NCBI RefSeq assembly: GCF_000517425.1
Contig: NZ_CP006569.1
Location: 1,860,001 to 1,924,000, forward strand
Direction: 5' to 3'
Source: Sodalis praecaptivus
Lineage (GTDB): Bacteria > Pseudomonadota > Gammaproteobacteria > Enterobacterales > Enterobacteriaceae
DNA length: 64,000 bases
The position numbers and the translations under genes are program-made. Under the pieces are notes generated by a model, which did no database searches, was not told the DNA's origin, and worked only from the letters and a program-made list of their open reading frames with translations. Shown here piece after piece: positions 18,340 through 25,880 of the stretch; within the stretch, counting starts at the first letter, position 1, and the number at the start of each line of letters is the position of its first letter.

Positions 18340-18510
18340 CGCCTGAAGGCGTGCAGGCCGTTGACGCTGGCTCGGCGGCCCTGCTTTCGGCCGTGGCGGG
18401 CTGACCCCGGCTTGCAATCCCGGCTGAGGTTTGGTAAGTCTAACCATGCCCGTGTATGATCGGGAATCTTTTGGTAACCCATCTTCCACCCACAAGTAAG
18501 CGAGGCGTTT

Positions 18511-18609
18511 ATGAGCAGAGGTAAAGATAAAGCCGCCAAGAAGAAACCAGAGAAGACACTGAAGGAAAAACGTGCAGACAAAAAGAGCAAGAAGGAGCTC
18601 GATATTTGA
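18511..18609 (+). CDS. 32-aa Lys-rich small protein
   Basis: This short open frame encodes MSRGKDKAAKKKPEKTLKEK and 12 further residues, ending ELDI, with half of its residues Lys/Arg. GAGG lies 7 bases before the ATG and a strong terminator follows 22 bp after the stop, so the unit looks like a genuine small gene. It probably binds nucleic acid or acid surfaces through charge; no family is recognised. Confidence 0.6.
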   Translation: MSRGKDKAAKKKPEKTLKEKRADKKSKKELDI

Positions 18610-18630
18610 GCCGTTTGTTCACTGCGGTCA

Positions 18631-18655
18631 ACCCGGCGCGAAGCCGGGTTTTTTA
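18631..18655 (+). terminator. Rho-independent terminator
   Basis: A 7-bp GC stem (ACCCGGC with GCCGGGT, 18631-18649) with a 5-nt loop is followed by T6. It ends the small Lys-rich gene unit. Confidence 0.85.
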
Positions 18656-18766
18656 TTGCCGGCAAATCCTCTCCGCGAGGTGCTTTTATGGCCATAAAGC
18701 CCTGGGTGATAAAAATCAGTCTGGAAAACCGTTATACTGCCCTCATGATTTTCAGGAGATAGCGCG

Positions 18767-18898
18767 ATGAACGACGATATATTTGAATTTGATATTGACG
18801 CCGAACTGGCCAAAGCCGAAAAAAACGCCGAAAAAAAAGCTGATGAAGTGCCGGAGCCGCTGTCGGCGGAAGACGATTGCGAAGGGTGTAAAATTTAA
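18767..18898 (+). CDS. 43-aa acidic small protein with C-terminal CxxC
   Basis: This encodes MNDDIFEFDIDAELAKAEKN and 23 more residues, ending EDDCEGCKI. TTCAGGAGA lies 8 bases before the ATG, an excellent ribosome site. The protein is very acidic, has a helical KAEKNAEKKAD centre and ends with a CxxC pair that could bind metal or form a disulfide. I know it only as the kind of small conserved protein seen in enterobacteria; the function is unknown. A tandem-repeat tract begins 40 bp downstream. Confidence 0.68.
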   Translation: MNDDIFEFDIDAELAKAEKNAEKKADEVPEPLSAEDDCEGCKI

Positions 18899-18938
18899 TC
18901 AGCGGGGCGGCGGCATGGCCGCAGCGCCAAATGGCTGA

Positions 18939-19055
18939 TGGTCTAAGGGTCTAAGGGTCTAAGGGTCTAAGGGTCTAAGGGTCTAAGGGTCTAAGGGTCT
19001 AAGGGTCTAATGGTCTAATGGTCTAATGGTCTAATGGTCTAATGGTCTAATGGTC
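18939..19055. repeat. Octanucleotide tandem repeat (14 units)
   Basis: There are fourteen perfect-length 8-bp units, KGGTCTAA. The first unit starts with T, the next eight with G and the last five with T, covering 18939-19050. A partial unit TGGTC ends the tract. Being 8 bp, the unit changes frame in any overlapping reading frame. It is not inside a recognised gene. It is likely to vary in copy number between strains. Confidence 0.97.
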
Positions 19056-19070
19056 CAGTATTCTGATGGC

Positions 19071-19132
19071 GAATGGCGAATGGCGAATGGCGAATGGCGA
19101 ATGGCGAATGGCGAATGGCGAATGGCGAATGG
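19071..19132. repeat. Heptanucleotide tandem repeat GAATGGC (about 9 units)
   Basis: Eight perfect copies of GAATGGC (19071-19126) and a near-complete ninth lie only 15 bp from the octamer tract. The repeat creates an artificial frame of alternating MANGEWR residues, which is not a gene. Confidence 0.97.
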
Positions 19133-19774
19133 TTGATAATTCATGCCTGCTGGGCTGACAGACCGGGCTTAAACTTTTGTTATCACGGCCGTCAGTTCGA
19201 TGAGACCTCGGTGCCTGGATTGAGTGCGCCTAGGGGTCTTCCTGGCCTGCCGGTCATCATACGCTTACCGCTTGCCGACTATTCGTCCCCCTACACATAC
19301 TCCAGGCGGTTACCGCCGCATGTTCTGCGCCCTCAGGCCTCGAACCTCTGCGGCTATTCTTTCCCGCCGCATCCGTCCCGTCCTGCTACTGCCCCTGCGG
19401 CCGTCGGTACCTGCATTATTGCGTAGCGTACCCACACCCGGCTGTTTGTGCGCCGCCTGCTAACCAGTCCGCTAAAATGGGGATGCTTTATCCGCGGTGG
19501 CTAAAGCGCGCACGGTTTTTGCCTTTGCCCCATCGCGCGCCGCAGTGTTATGTTTATTTTTATTAAACTTTTGCTTCATTTTTTTGGCAAGACATTCGCG
19601 GTTGCAAATAGGGACTCTGGGGCTGTCGCCACGCCGAAAGGCGCTAGCGGCCAAGATCAGGCCACGGGTCGTGGGGAAGGTAACGGGGTATGTTATGGCG
19701 GTTAGATGAGGAATAACACACTAATCTATTGTTATTACTCATTAAAAGCAGACGCGGTACCGAAGCGCAGTATC

Positions 19775-19799
19775 AAAAAAAGCCCGCCATTGACGGGCT
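19775..19799 (-). terminator. Terminator for the AraC-type regulator gene
   Basis: The 6-bp stem AGCCCG with CGGGCT has a run of A before it on the plus strand, so on the minus strand it is a stem followed by T6. It lies about 160 bp after the regulator stop. Confidence 0.65.
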
Positions 19800-19959
19800 A
19801 AAAGATCTCAAGTTACACCAGGGAAATTTTCTACTACTGGATTATAGTACGCTATTCGCCATCAAATGCTATTCATAAAAGTTCTTTTTTTATTCAATTA
19901 TATCAATTTGTTTTAATGATTAAGAGAATGAAAACATTTGGCCCGGCGGTGAGGCTGAG

Positions 19960-20355
19960 CTAACGCGTGGGATGGTTGAGAGGCGGTATGTGCAGCGGCG
20001 GCGTGAGCCGCAAGGGCAGGGCGGGATCGTTGCGGCAGGCCTGCGGCGTGACGCCAAAATATTTTTTAAAGAGCGTGGTAAATTGCGATTGGGAATTAAA
20101 TCCGTAGGATACCGCGATATCAAGAATGCGCTCGTCCGAATTTCGTAGCCGGAGTACGGCTTCGGTCAATTTACGTTCGCGGATATAGCGGCCAATGGCC
20201 ATGCCGGTAGTGGCCCGAAAAATGCCCTGCATATGCCAGACGGAGTAGCCGGAGCGGGCGGCGATTTCCGGTAAAGCGATATCGCGATCCAGATGATCCT
20301 CAATCCAGTCTGCAAGGGCGGCCACCAGAGGTTCATTAGGTTTCAATTCGCGCAT
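19960..20355 (-). CDS. MarA/SoxS/Rob-type AraC regulator
   Basis: This 131-aa DNA-binding protein consists almost only of the AraC double helix-turn-helix. It has WIEDHLDRDIALPEIAARSG (first HTH), the linker IGRYIRERKLTEAVLRLR and ILDIAVSYGFNSQSQFTTLF then YFGVTP (second HTH). The size and the short Pro-rich tail recall MarA/SoxS, with sequence also close to the Rob N terminus. Such regulators activate efflux, porin and redox genes. The start at MRELKPNEP was preferred; upstream in-frame residues to 20439 do not fit the family. Its inducer and exact orthology are unclear. Confidence 0.85.
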   Translation of the reverse strand: MRELKPNEPLVAALADWIEDHLDRDIALPEIAARSGYSVWHMQGIFRATTGMAIGRYIRERKLTEAVLRLRNSDERILDIAVSYGFNSQSQFTTLFKKYFGVTPQACRNDPALPLRLTPPLHIPPLNHPTR

Positions 20356-20498
20356 AGCGGGTCTAATCCGATTGACTGCCTGAGAGGCCGTCAGGGAAAC
20401 GCTGCAGCGCATCCTGGCCGCAAGGATCCCTGCCGCCACCGGGGGTGCAGAGTTAACAAAAACGGCCGGGATCCCGGCCGGCGTCGCGGCGCTGAGCG

Positions 20499-21719
20499 TT
20501 AGACATTCCCTTTATTGTCTTCCTCGACCGCATCATAAATACGCTGCATGATATCCGGAAAGGCGGACTGCACGCGGCTCCAGCTTGGGATGAAAGGTTT
20601 ATCGTTCGGCCGTTCGATAAACGCCTGCCCGGCGTCGAGTATGCACTGCATAAATAATTCCACCGCGGCTTCTTCACTGTGCTGGTCGAAACTCAAGCCG
20701 TTCATGATAGCATCATGATGATAAAAATCCAAAATATCCAATGCGTTACGATAATAGGTGGCTTTTAGCACGCGAAAAGAATCGCTGGTGAGGCTCACGC
20801 CCATCGTCGCCAGTTTACGATAGAGTGATTGGATAATATCGTTACTCATCCGTTTCAGACCGCCCGAACCATCCTCTTCCGCCAGCGGCTGATGTTTATG
20901 ATCGTAATTATCGGCAATTTCAACCTGACAAATGTGATTGGGTGAGTAATTGCGGTAGATTTCCGACAACAGGCCGATCTCCAGTCCCCAATCACCGGGG
21001 ATCTTCATATCGTGCATGACCCGGGTACGCATCGCGAATTCGCCGGACAACGGGTAACGAAAGCTGTTCAGGTAATCCAAATATTCCGATTGTCCATACA
21101 CGTTCTCCAGCGAACGCAAAAGCGGCCCGACCAATAGGCGCACCACGCGGCCGTTCATCTTGCCATTGGCGACACGTGCGTAAAACCCTTTACAGAATTC
21201 ATAGCTGAAACGGGGATGCACCACCGGATAGAGTAAGCGCGCCAGCATGCCGCGGTCATAGGTGACGATATCGCAGTCGTGCAGGGCAACCGCCAAGGTG
21301 CGATCCGAGGCCAGCGTGTAGCCGGTACAAAACCAGACATTGCGTCCCTTACCCGGTTCGGTGGGGGATAACCCCTCTTTTTCCAATTCGGCATCAATGG
21401 CTTTCAACCGCGGCCCATCATTCCATAAAATACGATGGTGCTGCGGCAAGCGAGAAAAAAATTCTCGGGCGTGAAGGAACTGTTCGCGGTCGGCGCGATC
21501 CAGACCGATGACAATTTCCTCCAGGTAAGGGACCCGCGCTAATTCGTCTATGATATGGGTGAGTGCCGGCCCCTCGAGTTCGGAAAATAGCGAAGGAAGG
21601 ATAAGCCCCATTTTTCGTTTGCGGGAGAAGCCGATGAGTTCGGTCTCCAACTCTTCCACTTTCCGATCGGACAGGTTATGGAAATTGGCAATAATTCCGT
21701 TTTGGTGAAAATCGCTCAT
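20499..21719 (-). CDS. Glucosyl-3-phosphoglycerate synthase-like GT (GpgS family)
   Basis: This 406-aa glycosyltransferase (GT-A, family 81/2 like) matches GpgS, which joins NDP-glucose to 3-phosphoglycerate as the first step to the compatible solute glucosylglycerate. The conserved parts are KMGLILPSLFSELEGPAL, the metal-binding ALHDCDIVTYDRGML (DxD, about residue 145), YPLSGEFAMR and a helical C terminus. It lies 55 bp downstream of yedP, a phosphoglycosyl-phosphatase-type HAD gene, on the same strand. The pair therefore looks like a synthase/phosphatase operon. The donor sugar (glucose or mannose) is inferred. Confidence 0.83.
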   Translation of the reverse strand: MSDFHQNGIIANFHNLSDRKVEELETELIGFSRKRKMGLILPSLFSELEGPALTHIIDELARVPYLEEIVIGLDRADREQFLHAREFFSRLPQHHRILWNDGPRLKAIDAELEKEGLSPTEPGKGRNVWFCTGYTLASDRTLAVALHDCDIVTYDRGMLARLLYPVVHPRFSYEFCKGFYARVANGKMNGRVVRLLVGPLLRSLENVYGQSEYLDYLNSFRYPLSGEFAMRTRVMHDMKIPGDWGLEIGLLSEIYRNYSPNHICQVEIADNYDHKHQPLAEEDGSGGLKRMSNDIIQSLYRKLATMGVSLTSDSFRVLKATYYRNALDILDFYHHDAIMNGLSFDQHSEEAAVELFMQCILDAGQAFIERPNDKPFIPSWSRVQSAFPDIMQRIYDAVEEDNKGNV

Positions 21720-21774
21720 AAAACAACCCCCAATGGCTATGTTTTTTATTGAATTGTTATGGGTATGACCTCAA

Positions 21775-22587
21775 TCACGCCTCGGTAATGAAATGGTTCA
21801 AACCTTCCACCCAACCTTCCGGTCCGTAGGCCTGGGTGCGATAAATGGACGGGTGCGCCGAGGACAGTACCACCGGCGTTTTACTGTATCCGCGGATAAC
21901 CACGGCGTAATTTACCGCGTCGAGCATGGATTGGTCGTTTGGGCCGTCCCCCAGACCGAGGGTTTGCCAGCGCCGGCCGTCGTGCTGGCGGTATTGTTCA
22001 AGAAGCCAGCGCACCGCGGCGCCTTTGCCGCTGCCTCGCGACATGACGTGGTAAAATCTGCCGCCCTCGGTGATGGCCAAATCCTCCGCCGCCAGTTCGG
22101 CGGCGAAAGCGGCAAGTCTGTCGTCGGTGTCGCGCCAAATAAACGCCTCTGAGGCTTGGCGAGTTTTGGCCAGCTGTGCCTCTTTCACGCTAAGACCGGT
22201 CCATTCCGCGACTTCATTGGCGGTCACATCGCCAAAGCCAAAAAACTTGTAGCCCTGCGCCTCGCGCAGACGCGTCATGACGGCGCGCAGGGCGGTGTAA
22301 TCCTTACCGGTAAAGCCGCCGGCCGATACCTGTGCGTTTGGCCACCGCGCGTCAAGCTGTAAAGCGGCGCCGTTTTCAGCAATAAACGGTGCCCCTACCA
22401 AACCCAGTTGCGTTTGCAATGTGACGATTTCAGCCGTGGTTTTACTCGAACAGATGACAATCGGTATGTCATTGGCTTTCAATTTCGCCAGCCAGGGCGC
22501 GGCGGGCTGCCAGCTATAGGTATGGTGATCTAGCAAAGAACCATCTAAATCGGTTATCACCAATAGGGGGTCGGTCAAGCTCGGCAT
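21775..22587 (-). CDS. yedP: YedP, mannosyl/glucosyl-3-phosphoglycerate phosphatase-like HAD
   Basis: This 270-aa HAD-superfamily phosphatase of the MPGP group has motif I ITDLDGSLLD (nucleophile D13, acid D15), motif II Ser in VICSSKTT, motif III Lys in SGKGAAVRWL and motif IV GLGDGPNDQSML. In E. coli yedP lies beside dsrA, and it does here too. Upstream in the same transcript direction, it precedes the GpgS-like gene, so it likely removes the phosphate from glucosyl- or mannosyl-3-phosphoglycerate to release the osmolyte. The protein is full length. Confidence 0.9.
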   Translation of the reverse strand: MPSLTDPLLVITDLDGSLLDHHTYSWQPAAPWLAKLKANDIPIVICSSKTTAEIVTLQTQLGLVGAPFIAENGAALQLDARWPNAQVSAGGFTGKDYTALRAVMTRLREAQGYKFFGFGDVTANEVAEWTGLSVKEAQLAKTRQASEAFIWRDTDDRLAAFAAELAAEDLAITEGGRFYHVMSRGSGKGAAVRWLLEQYRQHDGRRWQTLGLGDGPNDQSMLDAVNYAVVIRGYSKTPVVLSSAHPSIYRTQAYGPEGWVEGLNHFITEA

Positions 22588-22965
22588 GCTGTTCTCCGCC
22601 TCTTTTACATCGTGGCGTCCACCGGGCCGCCTCTCCAGCCAATCAGTATATACGATGGCTTATTGATCTATGGGAATAAATGGTTATTTGAACGGTTGTT
22701 GAGCGGACAAATGTTAACCTGAAACTAAAAGCCTGTTTATGGGTTATCGGAATGCTCCTAATTTAGCGCAAAGTGGATTCCCCTGTACTTGCTATGGTAA
22801 TAACCGTCAGTCGATAAAAATAGTCATATTAAACAATTAGATATATATAGATACTGCCTTATGCGAACCACGTGCGGACGTAGAGGAGACCGCTGGAAAC
22901 CAGCGCGGAAACAGAAACAAACGTAACGTGACTTGCCAATTATTAGGAGCTATATAATATGGAAA
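22588..22965. other. yedP-dsrA intergenic region
   Basis: This holds the divergent control region of yedP (leftward) and dsrA (rightward). No open frame is supported. The dsrA promoter elements are at its right end. GTGGCGTCC and GAGGCGGAGA near 22590-22615 provide the yedP leader. Confidence 0.5.
22929..22958 (+). promoter_or_regulatory. Probable dsrA promoter
   Basis: TATAAT at 22953-22958 is a perfect -10 box and sits 7 nt before the expected dsrA start (22966, by alignment with E. coli DsrA). A -35 is weak: TGACTT at 22929-22934 with an 18-bp spacer is the best fit. Confidence 0.65.
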
Positions 22966-23060
22966 AGGTAATCTGATTTCCTAGTGTAACGAACTTTAAA
23001 ATTCATCCCGCCAAGGCGGAATTTATGCTTCCCCGGTCTCCCCCGACCGGGGATTTTTTT
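22966..23060 (+). ncRNA. dsrA: DsrA small regulatory RNA
   Basis: DsrA is an Hfq-dependent small RNA that frees rpoS translation and represses hns. The first stem-loop region at 22971-22994 (ATCTGATTTCC, TAGTGTAACGAAC) matches the E. coli DsrA pairing region ATCAGATTTCCTGGTGTAACGAA with only a few changes. A second stem uses CCGCCAAGGCGG, and a strong terminator stem (23031-23052) ends in T7. The position between yedP and yodD, with dsrB and rcsA beyond, is the same as in E. coli. The exact 5' end is inferred. Confidence 0.92.
23031..23060 (+). terminator. DsrA intrinsic terminator
   Basis: The perfect 8-bp stem CCCCGGTC with GACCGGGG (23031-23038, 23045-23052), then A and T7, forms the 3' end of DsrA. 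It lies beyond the yodD stop and may also help stop minus-strand transcription. Confidence 0.92.
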
Positions 23061-23078
23061 GCGATCGCGCCCCGGCGC

Positions 23079-23312
23079 TCAATTATTCACCTCATTAACG
23101 GTAAAATCGCGGATATCCAGTTCATAAGCCTCGGCCAGCTCGCCGAAGGTAGTGTATTGCCGTCCCTGTACGGTCACCATGTGCGCCTCTTGGTTATCCT
23201 CATGCTCTTGCACCGTTTCGCCGGTGATGTCGGCCACCGCGTTCAGTAAAGCGTCGACGTCAATGCTGATTTCACGCTTCGTATGTTGATTATATTCTTT
23301 GGCGAAAGCCAT
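23079..23312 (-). CDS. yodD: YodD, small stress-linked protein
   Basis: This 77-aa protein matches E. coli YodD (75 aa): AKEYNQHTKREISIDVDALL, VQGRQYTTFGELAEAYELDI and DFTVNEVN. The start at MAFAKEYN has GGGGAG before it and fits the family; an in-frame codon at 23345 does not. YodD is reported as peroxide/acid-inducible in E. coli; its function is unknown. It lies between dsrA and dsrB as in E. coli. Confidence 0.9.
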   Translation of the reverse strand: MAFAKEYNQHTKREISIDVDALLNAVADITGETVQEHEDNQEAHMVTVQGRQYTTFGELAEAYELDIRDFTVNEVNN

Positions 23313-23700
23313 GATCGTCTCCCCAGAAAAGAGTGAAAAAGACAAATTCAGTATAGTCGAGAATAGTCGCGCCCGAGCTATTCTCCGCCAGACGCCAGAC
23401 GCCAGACGCCAGACGCCAGACGCTTGAAGCCAAGAACCCTGAGCCAGAGACCTGATGCCAGATACTTGAAACCAGATGCACGAGGAGAGCCGATGTCAGA
23501 AAAAGATGCTCAAACGGACGGGAAAGCCATTTGGGCGCAGCACGCCTTGCGGGGCGCGCCCTTGAATGGATCGCCAGGCGAAAGGACGCGGCGCTGGCCG
23601 TTGACGCGCGCAAGTTCGGCCGTCTTTCACACAATCTTGCTGGCGGCTGAGGGAAAAGTACATTTATACTACCCCTAAGTGAGTCGTAACGAGGAACGTC
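23313..23700. other. yodD-dsrB intergenic region with heptamer repeat
   Basis: The stretch holds a five-copy GCCAGAC repeat at 23387-23421. It is followed by a degenerate continuation (CCAGA motifs to about 23478). No gene is supported, although an 84-codon plus-strand frame (23424-23678) exists without family features. The dsrB ribosome site (GAGGAA) is at its right edge. Confidence 0.55.
23387..23421. repeat. Heptanucleotide tandem repeat GCCAGAC (5 units)
   Basis: Five perfect GCCAGAC units are present. They lie between yodD (minus) and dsrB (plus), upstream of both. Imperfect derivatives of the unit continue for about 55 bp, suggesting a longer array that has decayed. Confidence 0.96.
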
Positions 23701-23907
23701 ATGAAATTGCATGATCGAGTAACAGTTAAAACCGATGGCGGGCCGCGCCGGGAAGGGACCATTCTGGCGGTGGAGGAGTTTAGCGAGGGAGTTATGTATC
23801 TGGTCTCCCTTGACGATTATCCCACCGGCATTTGGTTTTTTAATGAGGTCAGTTCGTCGGACGGGATTTTTGTCGAGCCGCTTGTAGGTGAAGCGCAAAC
23901 AAAATAA
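23701..23907 (+). CDS. dsrB: DsrB small protein
   Basis: This 68-aa protein is clearly E. coli DsrB (62 aa): [39 protein letters not shown] and GIWFFNEV...DGIFVEP. The C-terminal tail VGEAQTK is longer than in E. coli. A GAGGAACGTC site precedes the ATG. The function is unknown; in E. coli the gene is controlled by sigma S. The TAA stop at 23905-23907 is immediately followed by a 112-bp tandem heptamer. Confidence 0.95.
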   Translation: MKLHDRVTVKTDGGPRREGTILAVEEFSEGVMYLVSLDDYPTGIWFFNEVSSSDGIFVEPLVGEAQTK

Positions 23908-24019
23908 GCTATCGGCTATCGGCTATCGGCTATCGGCTATCGGCTATCGGCTATCGGCTATCGGCTATCGGCTATCGGCTATCGGCTATCGGCTATCGGC
24001 TATCGGCTATCGGCTATCG
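23908..24019. repeat. Heptanucleotide tandem repeat GCTATCG (16 units)
   Basis: Sixteen perfect uninterrupted copies of GCTATCG (112 bp) begin on the first base after the dsrB stop codon and end about 80 bp before the rcsA stop. It lies between convergent dsrB and rcsA. Because 7 is not a multiple of 3, the array is open in one frame as SAIGYRL repeats but is not a gene. The perfection suggests recent expansion. Confidence 0.98.
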
Positions 24020-24100
24020 CTAGCCGTTTTGGCGGCGCCGGCAACAACACCGCTTTTAGCAACACGGTGCCGCGCCGGCGGAACGCACTATGCCGCCCCG

Positions 24101-24733
24101 TCAGCGCGCATTAACAAAAATACCCGAGGTGACGGTTTCCGTTAAACGCACGACGTGGTAAATCACCTGCTTATTGTGGGTCTTGATTTTGCGTTTGATA
24201 TTGCCTTTATGGGACGAGACCGTTTTGGCTTTGATCTGCATACTGTCGGAAATCTGTATCGTGTCCTGTCCCGACATCCACATGCGCAGCATATGAGATT
24301 CGGTTTGACTCAGGCGCACGGGATTGATATCCAGACCCGTTAGATGCGTATGTTCGGTCACGCGATTTTTGCAGCATCCCGCAATGAGGGAATTGAGCGT
24401 AGCGGGCTTGATCGATTTCGATGTAATAATAAGATTTTTGCGAACAAACAGATAATCTTCAAAATGGATGTTCGTCATCGCCATAAAAATGAAAAAAAGC
24501 GTTTCGGGATGCGCTGTAATAACGCGTTTAATTCTTCCCGTCGCATCAGGTTCATGAATAAAGCACTCTTCGTTGATGAACACCACCGCCGGCTTAAGCT
24601 TATCGCATTTGGCCTGAAGTTGCGCAATGTCATTTACCGTATTGATATTTCGACGCTTTACCCCTGTTTCGGTCAAAAATCCCGTCAGCCCTAGTCGGGT
24701 ATAACTGCATGAGTCCATAATAATCGTTGCCAT
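24101..24733 (-). CDS. rcsA: RcsA, co-activator of capsule synthesis
   Basis: RcsA pairs with RcsB to switch on colanic-acid capsule genes. The 210-aa protein begins [20 protein letters not shown] and keeps [29 protein letters not shown] and the LuxR-type HTH ([14 protein letters not shown] to [20 protein letters not shown]), almost identical to E. coli (207 aa). GGTGAGGG precedes the ATG. An AT-rich leader lies upstream, as expected for H-NS-silenced rcsA. The HTH is intact, so the protein should be functional. Confidence 0.96.
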   Translation of the reverse strand: MATIIMDSCSYTRLGLTGFLTETGVKRRNINTVNDIAQLQAKCDKLKPAVVFINEECFIHEPDATGRIKRVITAHPETLFFIFMAMTNIHFEDYLFVRKNLIITSKSIKPATLNSLIAGCCKNRVTEHTHLTGLDINPVRLSQTESHMLRMWMSGQDTIQISDSMQIKAKTVSSHKGNIKRKIKTHNKQVIYHVVRLTETVTSGIFVNAR

Positions 24734-25880
24734 AGCGTACCCTCACCTGAATTTGTTTATCCGTTTTACTCAACGATAAAATGCCCAAAAGCCTCACATT
24801 GCTTCTGTACTTCTAAATTATTTTTTTAGGTCCATAGCAAATGTTTTAACCATAATGTGTGATCTTAATCAACGATATTTTTTTTCGGACAACTCTTAAG
24901 GTGCACCATCAATCACCGTTTCTTAACAAATCGGCAAACCGCCGGGGTGCCAATCGCGTACAGAGCCGTCCAAAATTCCCCCGCTGGCGCGGGAGGCGGC
25001 ACCTCTTCATCGTATGAGGTGACTAGTAATAAGCCTATTGATCATTTCAATGATAAAGCATATTTTGATAACTATACATAAGAAAAATTCATTAATTTGA
25101 ACGAAGATTTTTTGGCCACACTGTAAGCATGGAAATAATTTGTAACGTTTTGGCGCTAAAGTTTTTTATGGCTATTTTTCATGGTGTTAAGCGTAATGTG
25201 GCTAAAATATAGACGGTTGAGAGTTGGATTTGCCGTTATTTTAGGCTAGCGAGGCTGCCCACCAGGGAGATTTGTAAATACTCAACCGGACGCGGCAGCT
25301 TTTTGGCTTAAGATTAATTGACCTGAGCCGGTGCGCCAACGCCTGCGCGTCCGGGTGGGAAAGGGCGTGAGGCGTTGGCGCTAGTCGACCGGCCGCGCCG
25401 TCATCGCCGCAAGCGGGCGTTAATGACCCCGCCTAGGGCGATGCCTGGACCGTCACCTTGGAGAGGTTTTGCAGGAAGAACGGATAAAATTGTAAGCCGT
25501 GCGTTGTTTTTATGTTAAAAATAAACGGGTGGACGCGGGAGTAGACCTTTAGCCGGGTTATGACAGAGTCGTTTTTCATGACTATACTTATTTTGCTATC
25601 ACCGCCGCCCTGACTCAGGCGGTTCCAGAACCAGCCACGAGAAGACCACCGTTTCGCTGGTCGCTGGTACCGGAACAAAGAAAGCTGGGTGCTGGTAAAG
25701 CACATACCAAGGAGCATGACGAAAACCTGAATTCACTTCATATTCTTGCACTCCTTTGAACTCCGCTTTCAATCTTGACTGTCAGGGCTGCCAGACCAGA
25801 CCATGGGCGTACGCAATGAAATGTTGGACGATGCGCCGTGAAGAGCGCGCGTGAGCGGGACATAATGAGGAACAAAAGGT
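24734..25880. other. rcsA upstream region and decayed DNA
   Basis: The part next to rcsA (24740-25150) is AT-rich and presumably carries the rcsA promoter; I could not place a convincing RcsAB box. The remainder holds no intact gene; a broken minus-strand frame is listed at 25433-25753. Just before otsB are short AT-poor stretches. Confidence 0.5.
25433..25753 (-). pseudogene. Broken minus-strand gene remnant
   Basis: The minus strand shows two open pieces in different frames that read on into each other. The first contains NSGFRHAPWYVLYQHPAFFV then ATSETVVFSWLVLEPPES. The second contains GGDSKISIVMKNDSVITRL then FIFNIKTTHGLQFYPFFLQN. A single shift near 25607 would join them into one beta-rich protein. 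No start with a good ribosome site was found. Family unknown; the reading as a pseudogene is an inference. Confidence 0.4.

Larger units (their letters stand above)
18899..19959. other. 1-kb intergenic region with two tandem repeats
   Basis: Besides the two repeat tracts (18939-19055 and 19071-19132), no gene is supported. Frames at 19073-19463 come partly from the repeats and otherwise have no family. A minus-strand terminator lies at 19775-19799. The stretch 19801-19930 is AT-rich. Confidence 0.5.

Noticed and set aside
19073..19426. 117-codon frame starting with repeated MANGEWR
   Set aside because: It comes from the GAATGGC array; the rest has no family features.
23888..24145. 85-codon frame with SAIGYRL repeats
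   Set aside because: It is the translation of the GCTATCG array and starts inside dsrB; there is no ribosome site.
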